Position numbers and translations under genes: made by a program. DNA of 64,000 bases from Arctopsyche grandis (Eukaryota > Arthropoda > Insecta > Trichoptera > Hydropsychidae): NCBI RefSeq assembly GCF_051622035.1, contig NC_135362.1:15971501-16035500 (forward strand), read 5' to 3'. Within the stretch, counting starts at the first letter, position 1. Each line of letters opens with the position of its first letter. This document shows, one piece after another, positions 25,201 through 36,588 of this stretch. Under the pieces are notes generated by a model. The model searched no databases and was not told the origin of the DNA. It saw only the letters and a program-made list of their open reading frames with translations.

Positions 25201-28200
25201 AAATTACTCTTATGATCGAAAAAGTGCAAAAAGCATTTCTTCGTTTTCTCTATAAGAAAGAGTTTGGGTACTACCCATATCTCTATCCTACTCCTTTCCT
25301 TTTGGGCATGCTTGGGTATAATTCCCTTGAACTTCGGAGAAATTTCACATTAATTCTTTTCGTTCTCCAACTACTGCATGGTAATACGTCATGCCCGTTG
25401 TTGCTAGAACAGTTTTTCGAATGGCTCCTATTCCAAGAGCTATTCGACTTCTCAATAAAATCGTTGCTGCCGTGCCTGAATCCACCTAAGTGAGCATAGA
25501 TTGTCAGATATCATGTTAACATATTTATCTGGTATCCTGCGCTCATCATTATTTTCTTAATTTGAATGTGATGTATGTGTGGAATCTTAATCTACTCTAC
25601 TATATTTGATTTTTACACCTTTGTTTATTTATTATTTTTCTTTTGTTGCTTTTTTTTAATCGTGTTTTTTCTGCCTTGCATTTTTGCTTTTAATTTTATG
25701 TATTTTATTATTGTTTTTCTTTATCAAATGTAGGCCATTGTGGCGTATTAGGTTCTTCCTGTAATGCCACAATGGTCCAAAACTAACTATAAATAAAATA
25801 AATAAAAAATATCTGAACAAAACATTAACAACTTAATTTGAAACTTAGGAAGCACTACTAGATAATCAGAAACTCGAATCTGACCATGGAGAGCAAATTT
25901 CGAGTATAAGGATATCTTGAAACATTTTTTTTGTATGGGATACAACTATGACGCTCAGCCATATATATCAAATAACAGATGAGGTATGATGCTCGAATCT
26001 TGTTCCCCTTTTGAAGAGTGCAATTTCCTCAGTAGCTAGCTGGCGTTTAAGTAAGAAGATCCATTGTCCATAATCCCTTTCTTCCTTTTTATTAATTTTC
26101 ATTCATTCCTCAATTTTGTTTGCAATGTCTCATCTACATACATACGTTATTCTAAATCTATGGGCTCAGACAGTATCTGCGTATTACATAGAAAATATTC
26201 AAAGATTTCAAAAATAAAATTTTGCGAGCCATTTTGGATGCTCCATGGTTTGTCCCAAATTGTATAATTCACAGGGATTCAAGGATACCAACACACAGAA
26301 AAGGCGACAACAGCAGTCCCTAAATAGAAGCAGACTGGAGAATCATACTAACAACTCTCTAAAGCTTCTTTGGAACTTTACAGCTAACCAGGAAAGTTCC
26401 AAGAAGGCTTAACCGCTTAGACGCCCAGCCGACGCGCTGAGCGTATAATAAATACGGCTGTTTGCGCCTTAAGGCGCTTTGGGCAGCTAAGCGGTTAAGA
26501 GAAGGATATGAGCCTCTAATAACAAAGTGGAGTACCGATGAGTACTTCACCCACAATATAAGAGGAGAGAGGAAGAAAAAATGAGCCAAATATCCTAAAA
26601 AGGACAGATAGTATCATAAATAAAAAAGCTCTTAAAAAATTATATGCAATCATAATAGCCGAATGCAACTAACAAAAAGCTTATAAAAATTCAGACGATT
26701 CATTGACAATAATAAAAATATGTTTATACAACAAACTAACACCGATAAGACAAAGTTATAAAAAAAATGCTTGCCCGTATCTAAAGTGGAACACTAAATT
26801 AGTACCTACAAAGTAAACACTAAATTTATATTTCATAATGAATACATATATTGGGAGAGATGGAAATAATTATTTACGCACTTTCAGTTAAATTCGTCCA
26901 AGTCAAAATTGTCAAAAAGAACACAAAAGAAAATAGTTACCATTTATTTAGATGGTAGTAGTACTTTTATACGATTCAAGACCATGGTACTCTCGTGGAT
27001 ATCGCTTTTTAAAATAAAGTGATCATAAAGTCAAATAAATATGAAAACACCATACATGTATATACATATTTAAACATCGTATTGTAGAGTATTGTTAAGA
27101 TTGTTAAATCATATTCGATTATCAATTTTACTACTTAAATGTACACAGATGATATTCAAATAACAAAAAAATATCTCGAAATATTTTTAAATGTGGAATT
27201 TGATTTGATCAAAAACCAGTTAACTTGGTTCAATGGAAGAACTATCAGTTTAACACTTAGATTTTTGCCTACTATATAATGCTATATAAATTGATTATTT
27301 TCCGACAGAATTTTTTTGTCATTTCATCAATTTAAATGCCCAATATTTTATGTCACATAAATTAATAACTTTTGGAATCACATTTTTCAAACGACCAGAA
27401 GCAGTTCTCAGATTTTTTCCGTCAATCCTCGAAAGCTTTCTGAACACCAAGATTAATATTTCAGTGAAGAGGATGAATGAATTTCCTAATCGAACCATGA
27501 GGTCTAGGTTATTCAAGGCATTGTGTGATAGTATGGATAACCATCATTCCTTTCTCTATACAGAAGTGAGATGGTTCTAGAAAGAAAGTTTTTGCGTTTC
27601 TAGTAGAGCGAGTGTCATGTGAGAATTGGGTGATTAAGCTTCCTTATATGAAAGATATATTATGCCTTTTCAATAAACTTCAGTAGTATTATAATAGTCA
27701 AATGGCGACTCTTTTAATCTCTATGCTGTGTGGAAGCACACATTAGATGCATATAACCTTATTTTGTTGAAAATAAGTGAATTATCACTTATGATCAGGC
27801 TTAATCAATTGACTAAATAAAATCTTTAGTGTTTCCCAATTGTTAATTCGCAACAATCATCTCAACATTTTTGCAAGACTAGGCGATGACGATAACATGT
27901 TAGAACATTCGACCTTCCTGGTTGAAGCAGTAGGAATATTAAGGCACTGCAATCGACTCTTCAGTTTTATTTGATGAATTAGAAGAGGAACATCTCATAT
28001 GACGGAGGAGTTATAGTGATTCCGCAGTGAAAGAGTTTAATGGCAAGGGTTGTCGCAGTGTTTTCAACGGCGACCGGAAAAATGCACTCTCGAGACATCC
28101 AAACTTTCAAAGATGCTCAAGAAGAACTAACGTAATAGAATTCCTTAATAAAGCGTCAAGGGGTATTTGGATGTTATCCGAGGGTGCTAACCTTTTTTTT

Positions 28201-30156
28201 GTGGAGTTCTATTGCATAAGTTCATTTTGAGCACCTTTGAAAATTATGACTAATCGAAGCTGCACTACTATTCAGTGCAATCTAGTGCATCTTTCCAGGA
28301 ACTGTTTTTAACTCATAATCATTATGAGTGATGATGGTATTTGGTACTTATGTACAAAAGTTTGATTATACATGTGTCGCGTAGGGCACCTAAGATCGTG
28401 GCTAATATATAATGGATAAATAAATATGTAGAAACTTTTTTGGCATCAATATTTTGAAAAAATATTGTAATACATTATTTTTCTTTTTTTAATAAATAAA
28501 TATGTAATTTAAATTACATAAAATATATAGATGTGTATGATACCGAGTTCATAATTTTGGACCACATAAGGTCTGTATAAGGTAATAATCGACATATATT
28601 ATTTAAATAACGGTAAGATTGAAAAACTTAGTGAAATGTTCAACACCAACTGGTGTGTAGTGAGCTAACCACATATTATGAAATAAAAAGTTATGTTAGG
28701 AAAACGAGAAGTGATACTACACATAAGTACTATGATTATAAATCAATCAGTATACCAGGTTTAAGGACATTAATTGTGTTTTAAATTCATTTAACATTCA
28801 TCAATTACAACTGCAAAATATCAATATTTCCAAATGTAGGTTACACACACGAATGGTTAAAATGTGGGTCATCACCAATAAAAGTCGACAAGAAACGTAA
28901 AATTTGATAATACTAACCTCAGGGTTCACAATATATTCTTCGATTTGTGAAATGGCGTCTTTAAATCCTGCAGTTTTGCACGATTTTATGAGTTGCTCCT
29001 TATACTCTTGATATGGTTTTATATTCGGCTCTTCGATCCAAGCACTGACAAAACACAACGAATCAATTAAAACAATTGGAAAATCTTTTGCGTGACATAT
29101 TCAAAACATTCCAACGGTCACTTACAAATTATTGGAACCGAAGAAATATATGCACTGTACTGATACGTTCTTTTTAGGCGGTTGCTTCAAGTCATTGGTC
29201 GGATGAGAAACCTATCGGAGCAAACATCGATTATAGAACAAATCATCAGTGAAAACATGTCGAACGGAATCGCGAGGACGCGGGGAATATATTATTTAAA
29301 AAAATTTTATACGTAAATAATTTATCACTCAACGTTCGAATCCAATTACATAAAAAAACATCGATTCAATTCGAATTTATATATGGTATACATGACAAAA
29401 CTGTCATTTCACAATCGCACAATGTTGGCAAATGGCTTAAGTGAAAAAATTCAAAAACATTCGGTCGGAACGATCTGAACTATACTAGACGATTCGCTTC
29501 GTCAATTGACGAAACTCATCCGTGTAGGTTAAGGATATTAGATATTCGATCACTCGTAGACGCTTCGACTCACTGCGTCTCGCATGAAACGGAAAGTGTG
29601 GGGGGTACTCCAGAATGGGAGTGAGGAGTTCGAACAGATATGTGATGATCAAATTTGAATAATAGTTTTTGCGGGAAAAATGACATTTGACAAGAGGTCG
29701 TGATATTGTTTGAAAAGTGTCAGCTGGTAGAGGGGGGCGAAATCGAAGCGGGGAGTGGGGAGGGGTGATTGGCGAGGTGTGGGGAAACGCAGCGAGTGAC
29801 GAGTGACGAGTGACGCGTGCCGTTTCCCGCGCTCGCTCTTTCCATTCGACGACGACTCGAACTTTGAAATGTGCGAGGCGAGGTGTGGTGGGTGAAGCGG
29901 GGGAGGGGAGGGGAGGGGAGGGGGACGGGGAACCCGAGCCCCTCCCCGCGCCGCCCCTCGGTACTCACTCGACCCGGCCACGGGCTGAACCCCTTCATCT
30001 TCGCCCTGAAACAACGCAAAACAAACGAAATGTTAGTCGAGGTGTGGAGGCGGAGGCGAACGCGAGCCGAGGAGAGACGAGAGCGAAAGACGAGAGACGG
30101 AGACGAGGCGAGACCACCCACCAGACGAGGTCTCCGGTCTTGTAGACGGTAGCCAT
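20771..30156 (-). CDS. Glyr1: GLYR1/Ndf (NP60) PWWP-dehydrogenase, 5' part
   Basis: Seven exons on the minus strand: 30156-30122, 30005-29969, 29211-29126, 29044-28918, 21396-21280, 21206-21027, 20944-20771. Together they code 252 residues and end at a phase-0 donor (AAG|GTAAGT), so the protein is incomplete. The first ~95 residues form a PWWP domain (MATVYKTGDLVW, KMKGFSPWPGRV, CIYFFGS, WIEEP). A basic, acidic-patched linker follows. The last exon opens the NAD-binding Rossmann fold, GFLGLGIMGSGIVKNLL then VIVWNRTASK, with the GxGxxG signature. Known GLYR1/Ndf binds nucleosomes and helps transcription through them; the dehydrogenase part is thought to be structural and tetramerising. About 260-300 residues are missing. 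No matching exon is visible at 1-20770, so they probably lie beyond the left edge. Confidence 0.88.
21590..21980. repeat. G-run repeat related to the 15764 MITE
   Basis: The block starts CCTGACAAGG with a run of about 16 G, then GTTCCAAGGCCTGGGCTACT. It resembles the complement of the right end of the hAT MITE at 15764-16034. A second GACCCCGGGCATCAC motif occurs at 21780-21795 and 21965-21980, one partly overlapping sequence also seen here. No clear termini. It lies just upstream of GLYR1 exon 5 within the large intron. Confidence 0.35.
22141..22205. repeat. (TA)n microsatellite
   Basis: About 55 bp of uninterrupted TA dinucleotides followed by a T run, inside GLYR1 intron 4. Confidence 0.95.
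22555..22810. mobile_element. Short inverted-repeat element (MITE)
   Basis: The left end GGTTTAGCGTGCATTCTACC and the complement of the right end GGTTTAGCGTGCAGTCTACC match at 19 of 20 positions across 256 bp. A further diverged copy of the right end (GTGCACGCTAAACTGGCACC) follows at 22829-22848. I saw no clean target duplication, so the superfamily is open. Confidence 0.5.
24605..25812 (+). mobile_element. 5'-truncated LINE inserted into the jockey copy
   Basis: This block begins inside a reverse transcriptase (ASYLSDRKQFVRYG, TRSGVTQGSSLGPLLFTI, CLLFADNVKLFF). It continues through broken frames (RSKLEYNVIVWNPHK, KVQKAFLRFLYKKEFGY) to a 3' UTR with the stem CCATTGTGGC...GCCACAATGG (25735-25775) and a TAAATAAAATAAATAAA tail. 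The active-site aspartates are altered (ADN rather than the usual ADD). It is a 5'-truncated, dead copy of a jockey/CR1-like family distinct from its host element. The same 3' end occurs at 10700-10866. Confidence 0.65.
26413..26494. mobile_element. 82-bp TTAA MITE (piggyBac-type)
   Basis: TTAA at 26409-26412 and 26495-26498 flank an element with ends CCGCTTAG and CTAAGCGG; the inverted repeat extends to about 15 bp (CCGCTTAGACGCCCA versus CCGCTTAGCTGCCCA). Removing it rejoins the jockey reading frame at a TTAA, so the insertion is precise. TTAA duplication is the hallmark of the piggyBac superfamily. There is no coding capacity. Confidence 0.75.
27250..28330 (+). pseudogene. Dead hAT transposase (ZBED/SCAND3-like)
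   Basis: A frame at 27440-27578 reads MNEFPNRTMRSRLFKALCDS, then HHSFLYTEVRWF. This matches the conserved 'LF..LC......LL.HTEVRWLS' block of hAT transposases of the ZBED5/SCAND3 type. Downstream fragments (LWKHTLDAYNL-like at about 27730, LNQLTK at about 27800) fit the following region but carry several stops. The BED finger and the C-terminal dimerisation part are not readable. Confidence 0.5.
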
Positions 30157-30330
30157 GACGACGCGACGACGTGACGCCTCTCCGAAGGCTGGCTCTAGAC
30201 TGGCGTGAGGCGGAGGCGAGTGCCACTGCCGCGTCCCGACAGTTACGCTGAGCACGCTCGCCAACACCCGACACTCGACGCCCGACGCCCACTACACCGC
30301 CACCCCGCGCGCTCCACGGCCCCACCCATG
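29700..30330 (-). promoter_or_regulatory. GC-rich promoter island of GLYR1
   Basis: GC- and CpG-rich block covering GLYR1 exons 1 and 2 and about 175 bp upstream of the ATG at 30156. It contains repeated AGTGACG and GGGGAGGGGA motifs. By position it is the transcription start region of the minus-strand gene; the exact start site cannot be set. The long frames across it on both strands are composition artefacts. Confidence 0.5.
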
Positions 30331-30765
30331 CGCATTCTTTTCATCGTTTCCCCTCGACACCATGTTTCGATCGCGTACCTCCCTATGCTAGTTTCATTTA
30401 CTACAAACACTGCTATGTAATGCTAGTGGTAATGGAACACTACTATCATAACGCCAACCTATTACCATAGGCCCGTAAGCTCAAGTGTTTGAGCTCTGGG
30501 TTTACCTCTATTGAAAAGAATCGTACCGTGGGTGATTTCAAGTATTTCCGCGGTACTGCCAGTCAGATTTGGATATTTGTGACGTCCAAGTCGATCGTTT
30601 CCCCTGTGAGAATTTTCCGAGTTAATTGTTGAAGCGATTCCTCAGAAAATGACTATCTACCCTTCATTGTCGACACTGCTCGACTATGAATTTGTATATA
30701 TACAAATCTATAATTCAATTTGTGAAGAGACACGTGGTAAAAGGGACTAAAGAGATTCGCTCAGT

Positions 30766-31130
30766 ACTTTTTTTGGGGGAGCTCGTCTGGATTGAAAGGG
30801 GAATGACTCGGTAGCCAGGTATTGAAAGGGGAACGACTTCGAAGGGGTAGACTTCGATAGCCACCTCGAAAAACCTAGAAAAACTCGTGCAAAGCTTTGA
30901 AACTAGAGACGCGAACCGCCAGACGCGATATCGAGAGAGAACCGTCCAGAAATCTTACACTAAAAGGCAACTAGTAGACCCAGTCGTACAGAAAATGAGA
31001 GGTGCAGTCAGCTATGTAGATCAACGAAATTCAGCGCAGCCATTGATTGTTGACGCGGACGTCAACTGGTTTACAACATTAGCAGATATTTTTATGGTGG
31101 CAGGGGCGTAAAAATGAATGAAAAATAGAC
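30766..31130 (+). mobile_element. Fragment of an LTR element leader (tentative)
   Basis: TGGGGGAGCTCGTCTGGATT at 30774-30793 closely resembles a retroelement primer binding site complementary to the 3' end of tRNA-Pro, with one extra A. It follows a T run that could end an LTR. Downstream, a 74-codon frame (30887-31111) is basic and not recognised. No matching second LTR or pol was found, so this is at most a relic. Confidence 0.25.
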
Positions 31131-31462
31131 TACCAAGACGAAGCCATGGGTCATCTTATAGGTGCAGACGAATATACCGGAACGAAATGGGTTTCGTTCT
31201 TTTAATAACGGTAGAAAGGAATAGATACGCGTTCTGGATTGAACGCTGGTTTACACCAACAAGAGACATGACAAAAAAATGAGGAATCCAAGATTTTTTT
31301 GTAAGGGGATGATATTTTAGAAAAATAATAAATACAAAAATGTATATATCTAAACTGTTAATTCTAGAGAATGGATCAAATCTCGAGGAGTCAATTTTAT
31401 ATTGGGACGCTCAAGTTTTCTCCATGTATAAGAAATAATAATCCACGATATAAGAAAGCTGT

Positions 31463-32864
31463 TGTTCAAACTACGTCTGATGGTCGGCTTTCGTGGCCTT
31501 ACGACCCACGAGTTGGCCGATATATTTTTGTGCTGGCCACCCTAACGGTCACTGACAGTTGTCGATAACGGTTTGGCGCGTAAACACTGGTTGTTTTGCG
31601 TGGCCCTCGCTCCTTGCCACCGACCACCAGCTAGAGACTGGTGGGTTGAGACGATACTTGGAGACCAGCTCCAGTATCCGTCTGGTGTGCGCCAGAAGAA
31701 GCCTGGTCTGTCTTCGTCCAGAAGGCAGACAACTCAGCTACGCGTGGCTAACCACAAAAAGCACGCGTGGTTTCTTTGTTGACTCCCCCCTCTCTTTCCC
31801 CCTGTTTGCTCTATGTACATTTAACGTGGAAATATAATCATTGTGATTAGATTTACGCCATGTTTTCATTGGTTTACAATTTCCCTCCCTTTTTCCACAT
31901 CACGCATCCCACGCACACTACGAAGGAGAAATGGACAGAGCAGAGCAGCCGACATCAGCAGAGACCAGACCACCGACGACGAAGGAAGTCACTATGGGGA
32001 CTGACTTTGGTTGTGGAGGTGTTCTTCACCACCAGTCCGCCATGTATTATAGACAGGTTCGTCTGTGTTTTAGTATTTAATACTGCTATATATATGGTAG
32101 TATTTATTTTGGTATAACAATGTATACAAGTGTATAAGCATTAGTTTATATAAGTATGTTATTCAGGTGGTCTCTGGATATGGCAGTGTGTTGCTGGCTC
32201 GGCATTCGCCTATGTTCAGAAGGTCTCTGGATATGGCAGTGTGTTGCTGGCTCGTTCGTTGGTTGATCCTCCAGGTCAGCGTAGTGTAGTAGTGGCTGGT
32301 CAGAAGCTGGATGTCGACTGCTGTCATGGTGGCTGCTGCCTGTTGACTGGTCTGCTGCTGTGTGTCGACTGAAGTTGTTTGGGGTGGACCTCCTTTTATA
32401 TTGTTTTTGGGGATCCACGTGACTTGTGTTTGGCGATTGATTCTGAGAACCGCAGGTGGTGTTTACGTGTGCGAGGAATGTGGTTTGTTGTTTGTATGTT
32501 AGAAGTTTCTCGAATATGTGGCGTCGTTCCACTCGATTTAGTTTTTATCGCCCTTTGTTCCAGTGAGTCTGGATGTTTGTTCAATGGGTTACAATATAGT
32601 CGTTATTTGTGCACTTTAATGGGTGCAGGTGTTCTTTGACTTCGCGTCATTCTGCTTGATTTGTTGGGGTGGAATTTTCTCGACTCGAGATGACGTCAAT
32701 GGTTGAGCGTGAGAAAAGTATTCTCCGTCGCAGTAGATGTTCGATTGCCGTGACGAGATTCCTACAGCACCTTGAGGAAACCAGCCCCGCCCACGCTTAC
32801 CACGAGCTATCTCACAAACCGACTTCAGGTGTCTCTCGAGTTGAGGACCCCTGGCGTCTGTACA
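31463..32864 (+). repeat. 5' LTR of the outer BEL element (interrupted)
   Basis: Starts TGTTCAAACTACGTC and ends GCGTCTGTACA. It matches the LTRs of the inner (-) BEL copy throughout, apart from a 774-bp insertion at 31993-32766. Without it the LTR is about 625 bp, in line with 638 and 647 bp for the inner copy. Confidence 0.85.
31993..32766 (-). mobile_element. Family-B LTR inserted in the 5' LTR
   Basis: Read on the minus strand it begins TGTAGGAATCTCGTCACG and ends CAGTCCCCATA. Flanks are TCAC (31989-31992) and GCAC (32767-32770), a 4-bp duplication with one change; the empty site survives in the other LTR copy. It contains the repeated ATATCCAGAGACC-type blocks and a TATA-like element near 32395 that also occur in the 41877-42890 insertion. 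Confidence 0.75.
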
Positions 32865-33009
32865 TTTGGTCCTTCGAAAGTTCCGGATTTCCTCAGAGCT
32901 GGTCTTCCAACGTCGTCGAATCCAGGTTGGTCGTAATTAGCATTTTTCTGTTGTTGTGATTTTTGGTCGCCTTTTTTTTCCCGTGTCCATTGTTTTTGTC
33001 GTCTCCAAA

Positions 33010-34765
33010 ATGGACGCACTTCGGAATACGCGGAAAAGCATTCGCGCTCGGTTAACGAGAAATGCGAATCAATTGGGGGACGATCTGAGCATCATCGAGC
33101 TCAAAGCTAGACTCGAAACAATCAGACCATTACTGTCTGAATTCGAAGCGGTCCAAGCTCAGATAGACAAGCTGGACCAAGATGAGGCGCAGGCCTCCGA
33201 GTTCGTCGTGGACGTGTTTGAAAGCGAGCATATGGCCGCCTTCGTGCGATGCACTGGTAGAGGACGCTAACGTCACAATGTCACCTGTACCGCAATCAAA
33301 TTCGGCAGTAAAATTGCCCCGTTTGGAGTTGCCCACCTTCGAAGGCAACGTCCAAAATTGGTCGCTTTTTTCACAACGCTTCTTGGCCGCTATGGCCGGC
33401 GAGAGTTCGCAAATCGCCCGGTTCCAATACTTACTAGGAAGCCTAAAAGGAGAGCCCCAACGTTTAGTTGACGGCTTGGAATTAGCTTCAAATTCATTTA
33501 CGAGCGCGTGGTCCATTTTGGATCAGCGCTATAACAACAAGAAAATTATTTTTCAGCATCACCTTCAGGCGTTGCTTGAAGCCGAGCCAGTCGCGAGCAA
33601 TAATTACGTCAGTCTGCGTCGTCTTGTGGATGATGCAACCATGCACGTACGTGCGCTCGTTAACTTGAGCGTCCAGGTCGAGACGTGGAACGAAATTCTG
33701 GTGATGTTTATCACCAGAAAACTCGACCGGCGTACACTTCAGCAATGGGAGCTTCAGACTCCTAAGTATGAATACTGCACGTTTAGCAAAATAATACGTT
33801 TTCTAACGTGCCAGTGTCAAGCCATGGAAAATGCCGACTTCGTCTTAAAAGGCGAGTCGAATCCTCGACCAAGAATCATTACGAATCCAAAGGCCGTAGT
33901 TCTGCATGTGAGAAGGGAACGCCCCTCTTGCATCAATTGCAGCAGAAGTCATTTTCTGTTAGCCTGTCCATCATTCCGCCAAATGAGCGGTGATGAGCGT
34001 AGGTCGAACGCTGTACAGACGCCAGGGTCCTCAGTCGAGAAACACCTGAAGTCGGTTTTGTGAGATGTTGCTCAGTAGTAAAGCGAGGCGCGTTGTCTCC
34101 TCCACGGGATCTGCAGGTCGTCGTCTGCGGTCTGGTCTCTGCTGATGTCGGCTCGGCTCGATGTATATCTCTCTCTCGTACAGTGTGCGTAAGCGAGTGT
34201 GATATGGGACAAAGGCGGGAGTTTATATAATAATGACAACAGGTCGTAAATCTGATCACAATGATTATATTTCCACGTTGACTGTACATAGAGCAAACAG
34301 GGGGAAAGAGGGGGGGGTCAACCACGCGTGCTTTTTGAGGTTAGCCACGCGTAGCTGAGTTGTCCGCCTTCTGGACAAGACAGACCAGGCTTCCTCTGGT
34401 GCACACCGGACGGATACTGGAGCTGGTCTCCAAGTATCGTCACAACCCTCACCAGCCTCTAGCTGGTGATTTCGGTGGCGAGGAGCTAAGGGCCCCGTGC
34501 CCATCACACCATGTTGCATAACGCAACTCCATACAAAACTTCCCGGAGCCCCAAGAAATCAGAGAACGCCAAACCCGTAAAATCATCGTTGTTTTTACAC
34601 TCGGTGAGATGCGTATCGCCTTCTCACGCCCGAACTGTCCTGTTATCCACCGTGGAAGTACAAGTTCGCGGCGGAGATGGGCGTTTGCACAAGGTTCGAG
34701 CATTGTTAGATAACGGCTCCGAACTCAACCTCATCTCTGAAGACTTAAGAAGGCGACTCGCCTTA
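33010..34765 (+). pseudogene. Broken BEL gag-protease of the outer element
   Basis: The frame starts MDALRNTRKSIRARLTRNAN, is shifted within the next 250 bases, and continues as a DUF1759-type gag (NSAVKLPRLELPTFEGNVQN) to the first zinc-knuckle cysteines (CINCSRSHFLLACPSFRQM). At 34012 a backward LTR fragment replaces the rest of the knuckle region. The frame resumes at about 34499 (CHHTMLHNATPYKTS in part) and reaches the retropepsin motif LLDNGSELNLIS before the transposon at 34766. The continuation is at 40945-41234 (MDVNLVGIGSNRTSITSG). Confidence 0.75.
34012..34498 (-). repeat. Backward BEL LTR fragment inside gag
   Basis: Begins TGTACAGACGCC (the complement of the LTR 3' end) and follows the BEL LTR backwards for about 487 bp, ending near TTCGGTGGCGAGG and GGCCCCGT without reaching the TGTTCAGAC terminus. 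It replaces roughly 85 bp of gag coding sequence rather than simply interrupting it. No target duplication is present. This suggests recombination or template switching rather than normal integration. Confidence 0.7.
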
Positions 34766-35544
34766 TGGTGCGTACGCACCAAGCCAACGAACGACCCACA
34801 GGCCAACTTTTAAAACCAGTAGCGTACAAAATATCGAAATAAAAATTAAATATCAAAATTAAAACTATTATTATTATATTAAAATTAAATTCAAGTATCA
34901 AAATAAAATTATAATCATTATATTAAAATTCAAATTAAATATTGAAAGTTAAAACAGAACATGCACAATTTAAATAAATTTTCGAGATTGCCCTAAAATT
35001 AGATCATCAACAATCACATACAGGTAATCCTCGACTTAAGATGTTTTGACTTACGAAGATACGCACTAAGATCGAAAAAAAATCAAAGAATTATTATTTT
35101 TACTTCCCCGTAAAGCACAGCTACTGAGAATATATCATGTATTAGTATGGGTGATCCAACGATTTTTGCTAACCCGGGGTGTTGTCGGTCACATCAAACG
35201 GATTTTTTTATTCTTCAATTGTTTCTCTCGTCGAAATAAATCAAGTAATTAAATCATTTCAGAGGTAAAATTTATCGGATAATGTGTAATTATTAATTTT
35301 ATTTCGACGAAAGAAAAAAAAACCCCTTGACAAATCACCGACAACCGACACCGCGTTTTTTTATGAATTGTTTTTTTTTTATCGATCATCGACGTCGAAA
35401 TACAGTAACATATCGTGACGACTTTAAAAAATTATATCAAGATATTTTTTCGCTCGTAAGCAGAGAAATTATAATATTTCTCTGGTTTTAAATGCGTATC
35501 GTCGCCATTCAAAACATTGTTGTAATTCAAAACATCAACGATGA

Positions 35545-36191
35545 TGTACAGACTCCAGGGATGTTCAACTCGAGAGCACCCCCGGAGTCGGTTTTGTGAG
35601 ATAGCTAGTGGTAAGCTTGGGCGGGGCTGGTTTCCTCAAGGTGCCTTCCTTCGTCGTCGGTGGTCTGGTCTCTGCTGATGTCGGCTGCTCTGCTATGTCC
35701 CTTTCTCCTTCGTACAGTGTGCGTAAGTGAGTGTGATACAGGACAAAGGCGGGAAATTGTATAATAATGAAAACAGGTTGTAATTCTGTTTGTATGGTGA
35801 CTGTATTTTATATATATATATACAGAGATCAAGCAGGGGGGACAGGGGGGGGGGGGGTAAACAAAGTAACCACGCGTGCCTTTTGAGGTTAGCCACGCGT
35901 AGCTCAGTTGTCTGCCTTCTGGACGAAGACAGACCAAGCTTCCTCTGGTGCACACCGGACGGATACTGGAGCTGGTCTCCAAGTATCGTCACAACCCTCA
36001 CCAGCCTCTAGCTGGTGATTTCGGTGGCGAGGTGGGCCCCGTAAACACCGGGGTGTTAACGCGCCAAACCGCTATTGACAACTGTCAGTTTGTGTGCCAA
36101 CCGCTGTCTCAGGGTGGCCAGCACAAAAATATATCGGCCAAATCGTGGGTCGTAAAGCCACGAAAGCCGATCATCAGACATAGTCTGAACA
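35545..36191 (-). repeat. 3' LTR of the inner BEL element
   Basis: 647 bp. Plus-strand limits are TGTACAGACTCC and AGTCTGAACA. It contains a GGGGGGGGGGG run near 35847, a TATATATATATA block near 35810 and the ACGCGTGCCTTTTGAGG motif shared by all BEL LTR copies in this nest. Confidence 0.9.
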
Positions 36192-36588
36192 TACTCCCCC
36201 CGTTGGAATCCAGAGGATCGGATTCCAAAACAAATGAATTAATCAAGAGACTAATGAAGAATGACAAATGAGATAACAAAAGAACACAACAAAAAAGACA
36301 TAAACAATACACAATCAGTAATCAAAACAAAGGTTCGTCCACCGTCAATCGTCCGGCTGTACATTAACAGCTGACTAATCCCGCAAGAAACAACCAACAA
36401 GGTAAACAAACAAACAAACAAACAAACAAAAAACCAACACCAGTGCTAGGTAACAATATTGTTAAGCCGTTACATGTCCCGTATGCATTGATAGCTCCAT
36501 TACCAACACCAATCAACAAACAAGAGACAAAAAAAACTAAATGGAAACACATTTAACTAAATCACAACACAAATTAAAGACGCCAACT

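Larger units (their letters stand above)
24255..26590 (+). pseudogene. Jockey-type LINE remnant, split twice
   Basis: The plus strand reads KSGVPQGSDLGPILYFMY near 24280, then in shifted frames FHLQENLDKIQKW (about 24420) and HLDHRLTWKKYI (about 24570). The frame stops dead at about 24603, where another LINE begins. Jockey-like sequence resumes around 26150 (an LWAQ..QRFQ stretch, then FGCSMVCP-like residues in a shifted frame) and near 26380 (TANQESSK). That last part is interrupted by a TTAA MITE (26413-26494). Jockey-clade reverse transcriptases carry GVPQGS..GP..Y and end in a basic RRLKR-like segment, as here. Many stops; inactive. Confidence 0.65.

Noticed and set aside
29720-30325. 201-codon minus frame and antisense frames at the GLYR1 start
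   Set aside because: The frame reads through exon 2 and introns of GLYR1; only the KMKGFSPWPGRV part is coding, joined by splicing.
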